A stretch of DNA of 64,000 nt. Source: Hyalella azteca. Taxonomy: Eukaryota > Arthropoda > Malacostraca > Amphipoda > Hyalellidae. The stretch is from contig NW_025935210.1 of assembly GCF_000764305.2 (NCBI RefSeq), positions 44,846 through 108,845 of the forward strand, written 5' to 3'. The translations under genes and the position numbers were made by a program. Positions within the stretch are counted from its first letter, which is position 1, and every line of letters begins with the position of its first letter. The notes below the pieces were generated by a model. It was not told where the DNA came from. It saw only the letters and a program-made list of their open reading frames with translations, and ran no database searches. This document shows, piece by piece, positions 24,401-39,400 of the stretch.

Positions 24401-27400
24401 ACGCCGGCGACGAGCTGTGGTTGCCCCGACACTCGCGGGCAACGTGCATCATCTCGCACACTGAACAAACATTATACAACATAATACAACATAATAAAAC
24501 ATAATATAACATAGTAAAACATAATAAAACATAATACAAAATAATAAAACATAATATAAGATAGTGAAACATTATAAAATATAATAAACACAATACAAGA
24601 TAATAAAACATAATATAACATAGTAAAACATAATACAACATAATAAAACATAATAAAACATAATACAACATAATAAAACACAATACAACATAACAAAACC
24701 TAATAAAATATTACAAATTCGACACAAAATCTATGAGAAGTACCAATCTAATTTGGAAATATACAAATAGAAAGACGAATACAGTAAACCAATGGGAATA
24801 GAAACAAATTTTAATTTTGTACATTTTGGACATAAAAATGTTATTAACGGTTTAATGCGAGCTGCCTGCCCACCGATAAGCCTACCATATTTTCAACATT
24901 GAATAGCTCAACATTTTCTTACTCATCTTACTAGCAAGATGCGTGAAGCATAATTATTAAATATCAAATTACGCTCGTGGTACGCTTGCGTGATTTCACG
25001 ATAAAAGCGACAATAAAGTAAATACAGTAAATAAAGACAGTAAAGTAAATAAAGTACCTAAATGAGGTAATTATTATTGACGAGACGGGGTCACCGAACT
25101 ATTAATAGCATCGAGTACAAATGAAAACGATAGCCTAGCAGCTGGCATAAACTACATAGTCAAAAGTTCGTTAGGACGGCTATCACCCTGCCAACACGGT
25201 ATCATGTCTACACAACTGATACGGACGCTCTTTAGCAAGATAAAATACTTATTACTAAATAAACACCCATTATTTTTTTAATAAAACAGATGTCCAGTAA
25301 CCAAGCACTGCCTGTAAGCAAAGCTCAAGAACTGACACGATAACACACCAGAGGGAAAACCAGTCGGAAAATAACCCTGTTGAACAACATACCTACACAT
25401 CAGGGGATGTTCCCGACAGTTTATGGCCATTTCGGCTGAGAAAGATACAAGATTTACATAAGGCTCATAAAAGTAGGAGCTCAAAATTAACGCTTAACAA
25501 ATCAATTGACTAATCAACTTTATTTTCCGCAATATTAGCTTGAAAACGTAAGCCACTGTAGGTAAATCTAATCCAGTATAGACGATCTAATCCTTTAACA
25601 CGATTATATATTTTAGCGACATGGCGTTGTTGATTTAAAAAAAACCAGCGATATGTTATCAAATATTTAAAAAAGTAAGCTAAAGAAAATGATATCGAAC
25701 GCCGCCTTAAAAATTCAGGATGACGAACCCCAGCTGAACAAATTCGACAAAATAAACAATATTTGGGTACAACAAAATAAAATATTCTTGTAATTACGCC
25801 TTTGGTGTATTGTACTAGATACCCAATCGGTATTTAGGCGCAAGAATGGCACATACACAGCCATATAAATAAAATTTTAAATAAATCTTTACCATTAACC
25901 GTCATCAATGTTACTATACCCAAATGCCTGGCAGAAAGAGCTACCGTTAGTATAACGCAGAGTTGAACCTCTGTCACGTATATATACGCATATATGCATC
26001 AACCGTCGTCAATGGTATTCGTATCTAAATGCCTAGCAACTAGAGTTTCCGTCAGTAGACAGAGTTGATACTAGTCTCGTATGCATTAACCGTAATCGAT
26101 GTTAAATATATAACCGTTTTTAAATAACACGCTTTTGATGATACGTCTCTGATAGACTGCATAAGGTAAAGGTTTCATTACTCGTGCTTGAAGGTAAAAT
26201 AACAAGTTCTTCACAAATAATACTCAAGGGAAAAGAAACAATGCGCACGCCTGTTACGAGGAGATAAGATTTGACGTTATGAAGGACAGTTCTGAGACGC
26301 TGAGACTGGCAAGGACACTCCACGTCTCTAAGCAGAATATAGTTTTCTTTTCTTCTTCATATCGCGTTTTCAGAGTATATTTTTTCTTGTGTTATTTATG
26401 ATACCACGAGGCTTGCTCATGTAAAAGGAACACAACTCACTAGATGTACAATAAAATATTATATAAAGTCTTAACGAAAAATATAAAGCAATTTGATAAT
26501 ATTAGCCATTATCTAATTGATATTAAAAAACGCAATAAGAGAAATGCATGAATTGCGCAGTAAAACTCGAGCCCTAAAATAGATTTCTTTAATTGGATAC
26601 AGAATTATTCCATTTATAATATTTTAAATATTGAAATTTTACATATAAAATTCAGAATATAGTTTTAAATTAGGTATACGCGTATTAGGCAACTAGCTTG
26701 GCTAAAATATTCGTTAAAATAACTTAAATAAATATGGATATGAATAATTCTAATATTCTGTATATATTACACTCGTTATTCTGCAACTTAAAATACGCAA
26801 ACGAAGTCCAAATTATGAAATTAATATTTATTTACTTTACTATAGTTACCGCCGTATAATTTAGTGAAAGTTACTTAATGCTGATGCGGCAGCGCAACGC
26901 TCCGAAAAAAACGCTCCTGTTTGAACGTATATCCTACAGGAAGAATATAGAGTTCCAAACTGAAGTGTCCCGAGAACATCCAGAAATTCATTAATCGAAG
27001 TATTTAAAAGTAATTTATAATTAATTGAATGACAACCGCAAACCCGCATAACGTAAACATTCGGCAGAGGACGACTGTGCACGACAGCGTTTAAAATCAT
27101 GCATGCAGTTGCTACAGAAGAGCAGGTTTTTAGCGCATTTTCTCATTTATGGTAAAAATGCACTATTGTGCTCGCCATGTCCGTCTGTCCGTCCGTCTGT
27201 GTGTCCGTCCGTGACCTCAAGTTTTCGTCAACGAGAAAATGCGCTCTCTGTCACTCACTGCTGTGAGTACTGAGTTATATTATTTTTTTTCTACTCTGCT
27301 AAGATGTGCCGGGGAATGAAAGTCTACTTCGTAAAGATCGTTGACTTAACTCATTAGGGATTTGTGTTGTATGCGTTATTTTAAACTTACACTGCATTTC

Positions 27401-30400
27401 ATAGGACAAAACTGTACAACCACTCAAGGCAATTAACGCACCCGCCTTAACAGTTATATTCCCACAGAAACCGTATTTAAGAATACAACACTATACAACC
27501 TTTGGAATAATTGAATAATATTCTATTATATATTAATATTAACTTCTACAAGTACTATGTACTGTTTAGCCCTCCCATGCGCTACAATCAACTTGATTGG
27601 CAAGCTCAATACACGTTCATTTGAGCGTAGTCATTGATTTGATAACAGGTAAATCTTACATCGACCGGTTAAGAGGCCCTGCCATATATATCGTTGGATA
27701 GCTGATAATGCTACAGCAACTCGTTAATTATAAGACCTCTCAGGCTTCTCAATTATCTAAACAGCTAGTTAATCTTGCATCGAGCGGTTACTTACGAGCC
27801 CTTTTACGATTATTTATCAAGATAACAAGTAATAATATTAGTTAATCTTGCATCGAGCGGTTAATTACGAAGTTACGAGCCCTTTTACGATTATTTACCA
27901 AGGCAACAAGTAAATCTAATATGAAACTATGAATAAAAGTTCTTTCTTAGACGGGACAATAGAAAAGAGCGATCTGATTTCAAGTAGAAATGTGAAGCCA
28001 TGATACAGGAGCCAGCATGACACTGGCACATATTTGTACATGAATGTTTCCGAAGAATATCAGCTTACCGGAAAAGCGGAGTGAGTAACTCCATGTTGCA
28101 CCACTCAGAACTACTAAACTACTATAAATGAGCATTTTGAAAGAATCCAAGTATAAAGTGAAACATGAATCATTGGCAAGATTCGACAGTATTTTTCCTG
28201 AGACACGAGAAACTAATAGCATTTCAAGTTCTTTGCCGCGGCACAAGACAAAATAGAAAGGGCAAAGATGCCGATTTTGGAGAATTTTCAAACACGAAGT
28301 CACGATAATCTTGCACATCGAATCTTCAAAATTTCATCGTGGGGAGGTAAGAAAAACGATCACAAATGCACTATACACTTCGTTATAAGTGAACAATACA
28401 AAGCGCTAAGATATCGCCTGTAGCTCAAAGGAAACGGCGAGATGCACTGAACAGTACCGACTGCAGATGTCATTTAAATACGAATATACGTGCACAGCTT
28501 ATCGTAACTTGCACACCTCACTGATAATGCACACTACGTGAATCACTGATAACGGGAAATATTACGTCACAGAAGATCCTTGGGTATCACAACGAGAAAA
28601 TCAAGGAAAATCCTATGGATGATGAAGCAAATAATTTTCCTCGAAAGCTTTGTTTGAAATTATTTCGATTCTGTTGCATTAGAATCGAAACCTGTAGGTG
28701 CATGAAGAACCTACATTACAAGAACAATGATCAGTTAAACCATAACTCCTTCTAATGAATCGCTGGAAAGTCCGCTGCATGATTCGGCACATGAATATTG
28801 TGGATCAAGTTGAGTTTTCAGCCATGGCGAAACACCAAGTCATTTTACTCCTCAAGAAAAAATCATTTTATACATAAATAATCTCAAACGATTACATTAA
28901 TCCACTACCGTAAATACAATGACTTGTATAATGCTAAAGCACGTAAATCACGAACAGGCGAAACACTACTTCACAATAATGGATAAATTTATGGATAAGA
29001 AACCATATTTTAATTCTTTAATTTTCAGACAGTAAGAGTATTTACCGAGTCCAGAGATATCCAAGTCAAGAGATATCCACGAGCAATTCAGAGATATGCA
29101 AGTCAAGAGATGTCCACGAGCAATTCAGAGATATGCAAGTCAAGAGATATCCACGAGCAATTCAGGGACATACAATTCAAGAGATATCCACGAGCAATTC
29201 AGACATCCAAGTCAAGAGATATCCACGAGCAATCCAGAGACATCCAAGTCAAGGGGTATTCACGAGCAATCCAGAGACATATACAAGTCAAGAGATATCC
29301 ACGAGCAATCCAGACATCCAAGCCAAGAGATATCCACGAGCAATTCAGAGACATCCAAGTCAAGAGATATCCATGAGCAATCCAGAGACATCCAAGTCAA
29401 GAGATATCCCCGAGCAATCCAGAGACATCCAAGTCAAGAGATATCCATGAGCAATCCAGAGACATCCAAGTCAAGAGATATCCCCGAGCAATCCAGAGAC
29501 ATAAAAGTCAAGAGATATCCACGAGCAATCCAGAGACATCCAAGTCAAGGGGTATCCACGAGCAATTCAGACATCCAAGTCAAGAGATATCCACGAGCAA
29601 TCCAGAGATATACACATCATGGGAGATCGTAAGGCAACATGAAGAAAACCATAAGTGATACAATGCAAAAATCCAGTAGCAAGAATGCATCGTTGCAGAA
29701 AGTACTCGTGCGAACAATTTGTACATAGTCATTATCGAGTAGATAATAGAGGTAGCAATGCGAAGATTAAATACACATCCGATGCCAATTTATTAGTAAT
29801 CACAGGAAAATATGCGTGTTCGACAATCTACCTAATGATGGTTACTTTGATCCCATTGTTCTTCAGACTGTCTTGGAGAAATGTAAGAAGATGCACGAAC
29901 TTTTCGTCTACTGACGCTGACTGCCGTAAGGGCCTTTACATACAAATGACATTAATTGACGGTGGTTAATGTATCCGTATGCGAAGGAAGGGTTAGGTTA
30001 GGATGAACTATGCTAAACGCACTACATGAGATTCAAATGATATACTTTAATCTAAATTTTGACAGCGATGCTGCAATTTTTGAGGGGGAGCAATATATTT
30101 GCCAAAAAATTATTCACAACAGGAAAATAAGAGAATATAAAAAATTGATAGCAATTAATGAAGACTATAACAAGAACTCACTTAAAATCCAGATGAACAA
30201 ATTCCTCAGAGCATCCGCAACATTCCTCTGGGTTCAGCAAATGAGTTAATGTAAGTTAAGTCATTCAAGAAATTTACATTAACTAAAGCACGTGATATTA
30301 GTTTAGAAAATTTAATTCTTATCTGAACTCTCAAGAGAACATACATAAGAGAACATAAGAGAACATAAATGAAGAAATAAACAATGAATAATTTCGCTGA

Positions 30401-33400
30401 AAATTTCTAGATAGCAGCCCTGTATAGGTCTGTATACCGGCACTGAAAGCAAAGAAGCGAATCCAATTAAAGAATCGTACGTCATTTAGACTTGCATATT
30501 GCAACAATAAGATGGAGAACGCTTCTCATTATAAGGTCTACATAAAATTCAACAATAATGCAAACAAATGCAACGACGACATTTAGTGACGTATATTGCG
30601 AAATAATTTAAGCACGCAAAGTGCATATATTGCAACAACAAGACTGAGTTCCCTACACATGATGAGGATATATAGCGTTTAAGAACTGATAAAGCAATTA
30701 AAATCACTTGACTGCTTAATCACTTAACTGACCACTTGAATTAATCACTTGACTGGTGAATTTTCTGGCTATTTTGCCAGAAAATTCTGGCTTGCTTTTA
30801 AATTTCTGATAAAGCAAGCGTCGTGGACATCGAGATGTGACTATTGCGAAATGATGCTAGCAAGCAAAATGCATATATATTGCAACAACAAGACGGAGTT
30901 CCCTACACATGATAGAGGCTACATAGCGTTCAAGAACTGATAAAGCAAGCGTCGGGGACATCGAGATGTGACTATTGCGAAATGATGCTGGCAAGCAAAG
31001 TGAGATTGGCGAGAAGAAGGCCAGCCAGAGAGGGAGATGTCGTCAGCAGCTATACCTTGCCATGACATCACAGTTGCTGCAGCAACAGCATACCAAGCGT
31101 GGCTTAGCTCGGTGCGGCAACATCAGCAACTTGGCTCGCTTCGTAACTATTTTAGCGCACACATAGAGCTATTTTTTACGTTTATTCCTCGAGCCACTCG
31201 CAAAACTATTGCGCGATCTTAACAATAGCCCCTTGCTATTATGGGTTGAATAAAAACCGCTTAAAAAATCCGTATGATAAAATATGAACCGAATTAATTA
31301 CGGATTTGTTCATAGCATCAAAACATGCACATGCGTCCAAACATATTCCAACTCGCTGCATTTATCCTTTCTTCTGTTGACTTCAGATCAGCAACTTTTG
31401 GGCGAAACTCCATTTCTAGTTCTTGGTCGTAACTCCGATGTCCCGAACATAAATTTCTGTTAGAATTAATTTAAAAATTTCAATTCTGCACCCAAAACAA
31501 GCATGTCATTGAAGCTGCAACATATGACCACTAATCAGATCATCCAATATGTTCTCTACAATAGTTATGAGATCATACATATAAGATAATCCTCATGTAT
31601 TCAGGACGTACACTGAGACAGGCCATGACGACATCGCCTAAACAAGGAGCAGTAGAGAAAGCAACTCCTGAGAACCAGCCGGCCGGACAGCTGGGCCAGG
31701 GAATTAGCCTATCATGGTCAATGATTGTTGATTAAACGTTGTTTTAGCTACATTGATTAAACGTTCTTTCAAACACGTTGATTAAAAGTTGTTCAAGTAC
31801 GTTGATTAAACTTTGTTTTAAACACGTTGATTAAACGTTGTTTCAACCACGTTGATTAACCGTTGTTTCATCCACGTTAATTAAACGTTCTTTCAAACAC
31901 GTTGATTAAACGTTGTTTCAACCACGTTGATTAAAAGTTGTTTCATCTACGCTGNCTAGTGCAGGTATTCTGCACTATCCTGGGACACAGAGCCCCGCAA
32001 GTGTCCTAGTGCAGGTATTCTGCACTATCCTGGGGACACAGAGCCCCGCAAGTGTCCTAGTGCACGTATTCTGCACTATCCTGGAGACACGGAGCCACGC
32101 AAGTGTCCTAGTGCAGGTATTCTGCACTATCCTGGGGACACAGAGCCACGCAAGTGTCCTAGTGCAAGTGGTCTAAGAGGAGGCTACCAAGACACACGCT
32201 GGCGTCAGTGCGTCGTCATAGCAACCAGCGCTTAAAGAAACACATCGAAGCAAGAAACACACCAGAATTATACAATAACAACGCAATTCTTATAATAATA
32301 AGTTTCAAAAAACAAATAATTTTCTATGAAACTTTCAGTTTAGTTTCAACTTTGTTCAGTACAATTACTCGGAGCTATTATGTTGCCCCATTAAACTGAG
32401 TTATTTTTACACACAAGTTTCAAATTTGAAGTATAAAAATAACACCAAACATTAACACTTAATTGTGTTTATTACGTAGCTTTCAGAAAGAATAGTTTGG
32501 TTTCAAAAACAGCACAGCTCCTGAAGAAAGAAATGAAAAACAACTAAAGTATAAAACGCTGATTGAAGATCGAGAACATAATGACTTTAAAAATTACCGT
32601 TCCTATTAATTCACAAAGGGCTAACAATAGTATTTTGGACCCCCCCCCCCGTACCTGCTTGACTGAGAAGGAACCAAGCGACTCGGGGCGTGCGGCTCGC
32701 GTAGACTTTAGACGCACTGCTCTCCCTGGACTATCACCAGCCATTCATGATATTGCAAGGCTTACAAATGCAATGTAAACTTGAAGGCGGTCAATAAGAT
32801 CACCTCTAGAAATGAAGAAACTGTCACACTAATTGTCCTGATTAATTAAACAGTGGCTCGATTTCAAATCTCAATAAGAACTGGCTTGTCTGCTCAAGCA
32901 GTTAACAGAACAGCGGATTTATATATAAAAAAACTGGACGAACTAAGTAATTCGCAGGCATGGAGTATTATTTGTGATCACGATGATGTTCCCTCCAGGA
33001 TATCAGCCGCGAATATCAAGTGTCATCACGGGAGAGCGTTCGTTTGGTATTCAGGAAATAACTACGTATAGAAAAATTACTGAAAATATCGAATGACGTC
33101 AAAGGATTTTACTACGAAGACGAAGGAGGATCTCCAGCGGTTGCCCACTTCCTTATCGCAGCGAGAAACTCATTACGATATGTAATCACAACTTTTTCCT
33201 TTATTTAAGACGCATTTCTTACAATAAAGATCCTTGATTAAAATTAATAAAATTTTATTATACGATACTATAAAGCTGGATCTTCAAAAGGCCATTTACA
33301 AAACTTATCAGTCACCGCGAGCACACCGGGCACGACTACCACCCTCCCGTCCAACAGCTGGTCGACGACTGCCGCTGCGACCGTCCCCACAGCTCGCTGC

Positions 33401-36400
33401 ACAAGCCACCACCCACCTAAGCAACAGCATCGAGAGTGAAGCACTCACTATTTTTAATCTCAGCGATGTGCAGATTTACGTGGTTACCTTGGAGCTCTTT
33501 TCGCGTCCTGGCATCGTTCGAATTAAATTCCCTTAGAGTTTACGTTCCTTCATCTTCTATGGACATGGGCGCTGCCTTTTAAGCTCTCCGGTGAAAACAG
33601 GTTTAATAAATCATTGAATACCCGTCATTTCTCAATAACAATTTAATTATCCACGTCATATAGCATTTTAATTACCCACGAAGCAATATATTTCTTCATT
33701 TGAAAGAAGAAGAAAGAAAAATATGAGTACGCAAATGCTATTTTGAAACGAGCTAAACGCTCTTCCATTGAACCCAATATACTAGGTTCTGTGCTATAAT
33801 ATCGCAACCAAATTAAATGTGCGTAAATATAAGCTGTGAACAAAGTGGGCGGTTATGAGATACACGATTCAGCGCCTGAATGAACTGAAGAAATACACGT
33901 TATTTGTGCGTCACACGTGATACACGAGAGACACTTGTGCGTCACACGTGATACATGAGACACGTGTGCGTCACACGTGATACACGAGACACGTGTGCGT
34001 CACACGTGATACACGAGAGACACGTGTGCATCAAACGTGTGAATTTTTTTGCAAGCGTATGTATGTGTTAACACCAGCCGTCCTTATTCAAAAGTGTCGT
34101 TGATTCAGGTTTTTTTGAACAGGATACATAGGCAGCGCCTGGCATAATAGAATTCCATTGTAGAAATTTCTGCGGGATTGATCATTAACTTTTCTAATTC
34201 AGGATGACATCGCATAAGCCATCCGGTTTCTTTGTCAGATCACATTGGTAATAATAAGTTTCAAAATATTTAAGTTAAATATTTTGATTAGATTATTGAA
34301 CATTTGCGCGGTCAAGCTCCAGCCAAAATCTGCTTCAATTCTCAAGAGATGGGAAGTCACTTTACAGACGTTAGAATCTCCATCGACATCACTACAAGCA
34401 TGCAAAAATATTGTATAAAACAAAATTTAGCAGCAGTTATACAGCATAATAGCAATACTGTGGCTATAATCAACATCACAAGCAGAAAGTTGGTGGCATC
34501 TCACTCTCCATCAGCAACATACCAACGTAAATTAAGAGCAATGCTCGTTTAAACCATTTTAAGAATATAGAAAAAAAGAGCATCAGCAACCAAGCTGGCT
34601 TCGCCCACACCGCAGCTCCCTGCATGTAGAACACGTGGGCGGTGAACGCTGCACGACCGCTACGCCTGCATTGTAGTATATTGCTATATGCGTCTTGTAC
34701 ATGTTTTGGTATAGTATTTAGTATACATGGTATATCTATATGCGTCTTGTACTTGTTTTGGTATAGTATTTAGTATACATGGTATTGCTATATGCGTGTT
34801 GTACTTGTTTTGGTATAGTATTTAGTATACATAGTATTGCTATATGCGTCTTGTACTTGTTTTTGGTATGGTATTTAGTATACATAGCATTGCTATGCGT
34901 ATAGTACTTGGTTTTACATTGGTATATAGTTTACATAGAATAGCTTTCCGTGTTGCATTTAGTGCAGTTACTGCTGTTGTTGCAATGTTAGCGCAGGGTG
35001 GATGAATCTGTAGTCTAAGCTACGGCGAAAAACTTCTACATGGAAGACTTGCACACATTTTTTCGTTTTAGTTTTGTATAATTTTAATATATTTCAAACT
35101 AGATATAAGGCGGGACAATTTCTAAGGTACAGCTATGCCCAACCAATCCAAGGCTTCCATTAATGCATTTCAAGAAATATTGTATTATAACAAAATGTAT
35201 AAATGATATCAAGAAAGCACAATAGCTTGTTACATAAAAAATTTTTGTTAAAATTGAGCAGCATGGAGGTCCACAAGAACAAGCTCTCGTTTTGCTCTCA
35301 TAAATTTTGGAGAGATTGCAGGAACCTACGCATGGAAGTATAAGCGTTCGAACGTGGGATTCGAGAGGCTGGTCGAGAGTCTCTCCTACGCCGCAAGAAT
35401 GTCAACACTTTCAAGTGTGGGCGGTAATAGAAGCAAAATATTGGTTCTTTGTACATGAAACTGACTTCAGTTTTGTTCGTAGCAGAGATAAGGGGAGAAA
35501 GAGAGGCCAGCACCCTATACTACTAAGTCAATGTACAACAAGCCCTTGAAATGTAACCTAAAATATTTACAGCCATTGGCTCTCATATTAGTCGTTTTCT
35601 CGACGCTTTAAAGATAAGTCATTGATAAAAATTGAGTAGGAATAAAGTGCAGCGATAAAAGCACTAGATAAGAAAAATGTATTTAAAGTCTTTATAATTG
35701 CATTCATGAAGAAGACGTACGCAAGTGGCCGAACAAGTGAATATCACCAGAAACGAAGAGAACAACAACACAAAACCAATAAGATTTCTTTATTGCAGTA
35801 AAGCTAGTGTAAACATGCAGAAAGTCACGCGGCACACTGCAGGCGAGCGAGTAAACAGAAGCTGCTCCTGTGCCATAAAATAGAAGACATCGCCTGCAGA
35901 AATGTTTTGCGTACATATACGCCCCCGCCTGTCACAAGCGAGGTCATCACAAAACATGGTTCTGTGTTGATCAACAACCAAAGACCATCCCGCACGTTAA
36001 TTCAGCAAACAAGCTTTTTTTATCGCATGCCTGAGCATAGGCTAATTCATCTTTTAGTTTTATTTTTTATTTCATCTTAGACTGAACCATGACACTGTTT
36101 ACACGAGCAGTTATCAAGACGGAGAGAAAGCAACTGCATGCAGTGGCTGCTCCCTGCTAGAGCAACACAATGAGCTATGGTTTCTGAACTCGAAGCAAAT
36201 CACCCAAGGAGGTAATTAATATATTTTCGGAGTTAAAGGAGGTTGATCGGAAAATTTGACACGTACTTTTCCAAAATACACGCGAAACCAAGATACACCA
36301 TATCAATTAATCAACGCATAATGTGTTAATGTTAAAAACATTTTTAGAAAGGCGTAACATTCTTACGGCTGCATGTTAAATTTGGTACAAGGAGTACATT

Positions 36401-39400
36401 TCTAGCAGCCACTGCACCATGAGAGAGCTGCATATAGAGAACGTTTGAGCCGCAGTCGGCACGGAAACGATGCTATAAGACCGCAAACGAACACAGCCTA
36501 ATTAAACACCTCCTGTTATACATGCATGACTCGATTGACAGCTTCCGGAGTCAGGACCATGAGGCGACACTTAATTGTGATGATACGTCCAAAACAATGA
36601 ACATTTGTGGCAATACAATTATTTGAACTTAAACATATATATGCACCCATGGCTCTCAATGGCAAAAACAGTATGATCGATGTTACTAAAACCAAAATAT
36701 TGCTGGCACAATTGTCCAATACTACAACGCTTGAGAAGTCAATTAAAGTGCTAAAGTAATAACAATTGTAAATACACCGTCATCATTGCGAGAAAGTATA
36801 TCGAAGGTGCTTGACTGCACAGCAAAATATTTCAATGTGCGGGTATCGATTGGATGAATGATTCGATACTTTGACGGTTGTAACGGAAGGTAATGGTATA
36901 GTTACGAGAACGATACGAACAATTCGCTAATATTTACGACTGAGTAATTACAGTCCACTGCTATAAACTGTTGTGTAACGCGCGAGTGATTAGAAAATAC
37001 GAAAGCTGTCAGACGTGAATGATTTTTTCCGTGACATCATGTAAGCCGTTATGAATCTGCAGAACTTGTAATTGTAGAAGAATGTACTTCCCGGGCCGTA
37101 CTATTATCTCTTACGTAGACGTAGCAGCCGATTTCTCTTCAGTGATTGGCGGGTTTAGCTTGAAAATCCATCAGTGATTGGCTGAAGTTATGAATTCTTA
37201 ACTATTTCGATAGTGCAGCCCCAGGTGCCATTGGTGATTGCTGACGGAATTACGAACTCGTAACTATTTGCCCAGGTGCATGCGGCCACCACAGGCGCGC
37301 TGGTCGAACATAAGACGCCGCGCAGCGTCGGCGCTCAAGTGTAGGCTGGTCGTGGGAGGAACCGTTCAGTTCACTGATCTCTACACGCACGCAACACCTA
37401 CACTATATCAACTAGCACTATACTCACCTACACTATATCAAATATCACTCTACTCCCACGCACTATACTCGCCTACATCATATCAATTATCACTTATACC
37501 TGCTAACTTTCATCCAACTGATCATCACGGAAGCAAGTTATTACGGCAATTCTCATCGTTTCAGATACAGCTTGTCTGTATAATACATTAATAAACCAAT
37601 AACATAAAAATAGTTATATAGTAGTTTATATAGTTATTAATAGTAATAAACCAATAGTTTATTATTCATACAGATTGAACTAAACAAACAGATTTATGAA
37701 CACTTAATAAATACCAATTAAAGATGCGACACACCGAAACTTATTGTATTTACTTGCAAATTTTGATATGGGAATGATATTATATAACAAAACGCAGATC
37801 TGTGCGGCGATGTGAAACCGTAATCGATTTAAAGTTACTTCTGAATATGATAAATTATGTTACATATTAACGAAGTAAAATACAGGGCCTATACTTTTAA
37901 AAAAAGTTAAGAGATCGTAAGTTCATCAGCCAATCATTGACGGCCTTTCAAGTAAAATCCACCAATCATAGACAAGAAAATAGAGCGTAAGTACTTACGT
38001 TCACTTAGCGACTTTTGAAAGTATGGGCCCAGATTAAGAAAATTAAATTAACGCATCATTGACAGGATATTATTGCATAATAAATGAACTGAATGCGGTT
38101 CCGAACAGCCGATATCTTACAAGCCAGGGGCATTTACACGCTTCTATTTCATTTGATCCTCTCATTAGTTCCATTATTCCTATATATAGGGCACGTCAAA
38201 CGATCATAATAACGTAATTAGTTAACGTTATATCAAGCCTATGCCACAATGCAGCAAGTGGTGTGATCACCAGGGTTATTTTGGCATAAACAAAAAATTT
38301 AGTAATGTAAGGACAAATGTAGCTCATTTACAGGCAATTTATCAAAATATAGTAATCGTATAATTAAATATATTTGTGTTTAATTTATGTAAGTGAAAGA
38401 CCTCAATTGTTATTCCAAGTCGACACTCGTCAAACCCGCCGGCCGTTATGAGGAAATTCCTTGTAGCACACGTGTGCGAGATAACGATAATGGAGCCAAT
38501 TCAAAAACTTTCACTATAGCTATATCAAATAGCATTCGAAAATAAGAAAAACTATCTCCCTTTTTCATGTCGTACATAAATAGACACCAACTTTCAACTT
38601 TCTGAAAAACATTTCGTAATTTGCAAGGACAATCGATCGTTTTAATTAATATCAACAGATTCTGATTTTTATTACTTAATGCAGGTCACTATTTACTGGG
38701 CAAAATAGCACTCAAGAATGTTAAGGGCATATCTTGCAACTCCTACGATATATTTCAAGCTAGTGACTTCATTATATCCTCGAAATGAATCGTAAATCTT
38801 CTCTAGCATAAAGTGATACTATACGTCTCGCTGTAAATCACAACCTACATCCCTTTATTCATGAACTAAACAGAACACTACAAAACCCAAGCAGATATTT
38901 CTTCACATTTCTTTGATTGCTGCATATTAGGCTTTTAGTTACGTTAGAGATGTGATTAATTTCGAACAAATTATTAAATAAAATTTTGAATCAGACATCT
39001 TAAGATAATATGAACCAACATAGAAACAGTCGTGATTAAAAATTCACCGTTTAACAGCACGAAAGAGAGTCGTGAATGGAAATTCAACGTAGGACAGCAT
39101 GGAGAAAAGTCGCGAATGAAAATTCAAGGTTTAACAACATGAGGGAAAGTCACGAATAGAAATGAAAATTAAAGACAGCGTGAAGGATAGTTATAGTTAC
39201 AGAAAATTGTTAGTAAGAGAGCGTGAAGGAAAGTCGTGAAAGCTAATTCAACGTAGAACAGTGCAATGTAAATGTCAACTTACGGGAAAGTGAACGAACT
39301 CGTCGCAACATTTAACCAGACATATAATTTGCCAGCAGTCTCCCTTAGGCGTTTGGTTTAATGATCGTAGAAAAAAAATAGTTTCTCAGGTAGACGCGAG

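Noticed and set aside
27980..28318. 112-codon minus-strand frame
   Set aside because: No similarity, no splice match with the Raw-like exons around it.
29045..29615. Regular direct repeats resembling a CRISPR array
   Set aside because: Units are contiguous without unique spacers and the setting is a eukaryotic genome.
29096..29632. Overlapping frames up to 178 codons
   Set aside because: All three are readings of the same 37-bp minisatellite.
37238..37591. 117-codon plus-strand frame after the CCAAT cluster
   Set aside because: Its middle is a short tandem repeat (LYSPTLYQ-like) and no homology was recognised; the region looks regulatory.
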